DNA from: Candidatus Zixiibacteriota bacterium
GTDB taxonomy: Bacteria; Zixibacteria; MSB-5A5; GN15; FEB-12
Direction: 5' to 3'
NCBI GenBank assembly: GCA_023132995.1
Contig: JAGLXI010000291.1
Span: 1-5,039, forward strand
DNA: 5,039 nt
Part shown: piece by piece, positions 5,025-5,039 of the stretch
How the letters are laid out: every line of letters starts with the position of its first letter
How positions within the stretch are numbered: position 1 is the stretch's first letter
Notes under the pieces: model-generated
Told to the model about the DNA's origin: nothing
What the model saw: the letters and a program-made list of their open reading frames with translations, nothing else
The model's database searches: none
Program-made: the position numbers and the translations under genes

Positions 5025-5039
5025 GCAAAATAGAAATGT

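Overview
The window carries five co-directional protein genes, all on the minus strand. Read in the direction of transcription (high to low coordinates) they are: a lipoprotein-type cyclophilin peptidyl-prolyl isomerase, dxr (MEP isoprenoid pathway), rseP (site-2 intramembrane protease), lepB (signal peptidase I) and a secreted DUF1573 protein. Base composition is moderately GC-rich by eye. A probable lipoprotein, an exported protein, RseP and LepB together suggest a Gram-negative (diderm) bacterium. The single-PDZ RseP, the DUF1573 protein and the GCGGGAAT-type intergenic palindrome fit an environmental or candidate-phylum lineage (FCB/Zixibacteria-like or deltaproteobacterial). That placement is a guess from style, not a demonstrated assignment.

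Layout from the right edge: a near-consensus sigma70-type promoter (TTGACA, 17 bp, TATATT; 4974-5002) precedes the cyclophilin, whose best start is the ATG at 4928. A 108-bp gap with two small weak hairpins leads to dxr. The dxr stop overlaps the rseP start by 4 bp, so these two are almost certainly translationally coupled. A 137-bp gap without a convincing terminator leads to lepB. The 300-bp stretch between lepB and the DUF1573 gene (764-1063) holds no gene. It contains a MITE-like repeat of about 184 bp (820-1003) with imperfect terminal inverted repeats, two perfect 8-bp hairpins and a partial third copy of one arm. The DUF1573 gene starts at a TTG behind a strong GGAGG ribosome binding site and ends 40 bp before the left edge.

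Together the genes look like an envelope-biogenesis housekeeping cluster. LepB cleaves signal peptides, RseP-type proteases clip membrane-embedded remnants and anti-sigma factors, the cyclophilin assists folding of exported proteins, and DXR supplies isoprenoid precursors, including the undecaprenyl carrier needed for cell wall synthesis. No defence, phage or clearly new enzyme system is visible. The most unexpected signal is a 13-bp sequence (CCGGnCTGAGAAT on the coding strand, 12 of 13 identical) placed exactly 17 nt upstream of both the lepB and DUF1573 start codons. The repeat element is the second item worth attention.
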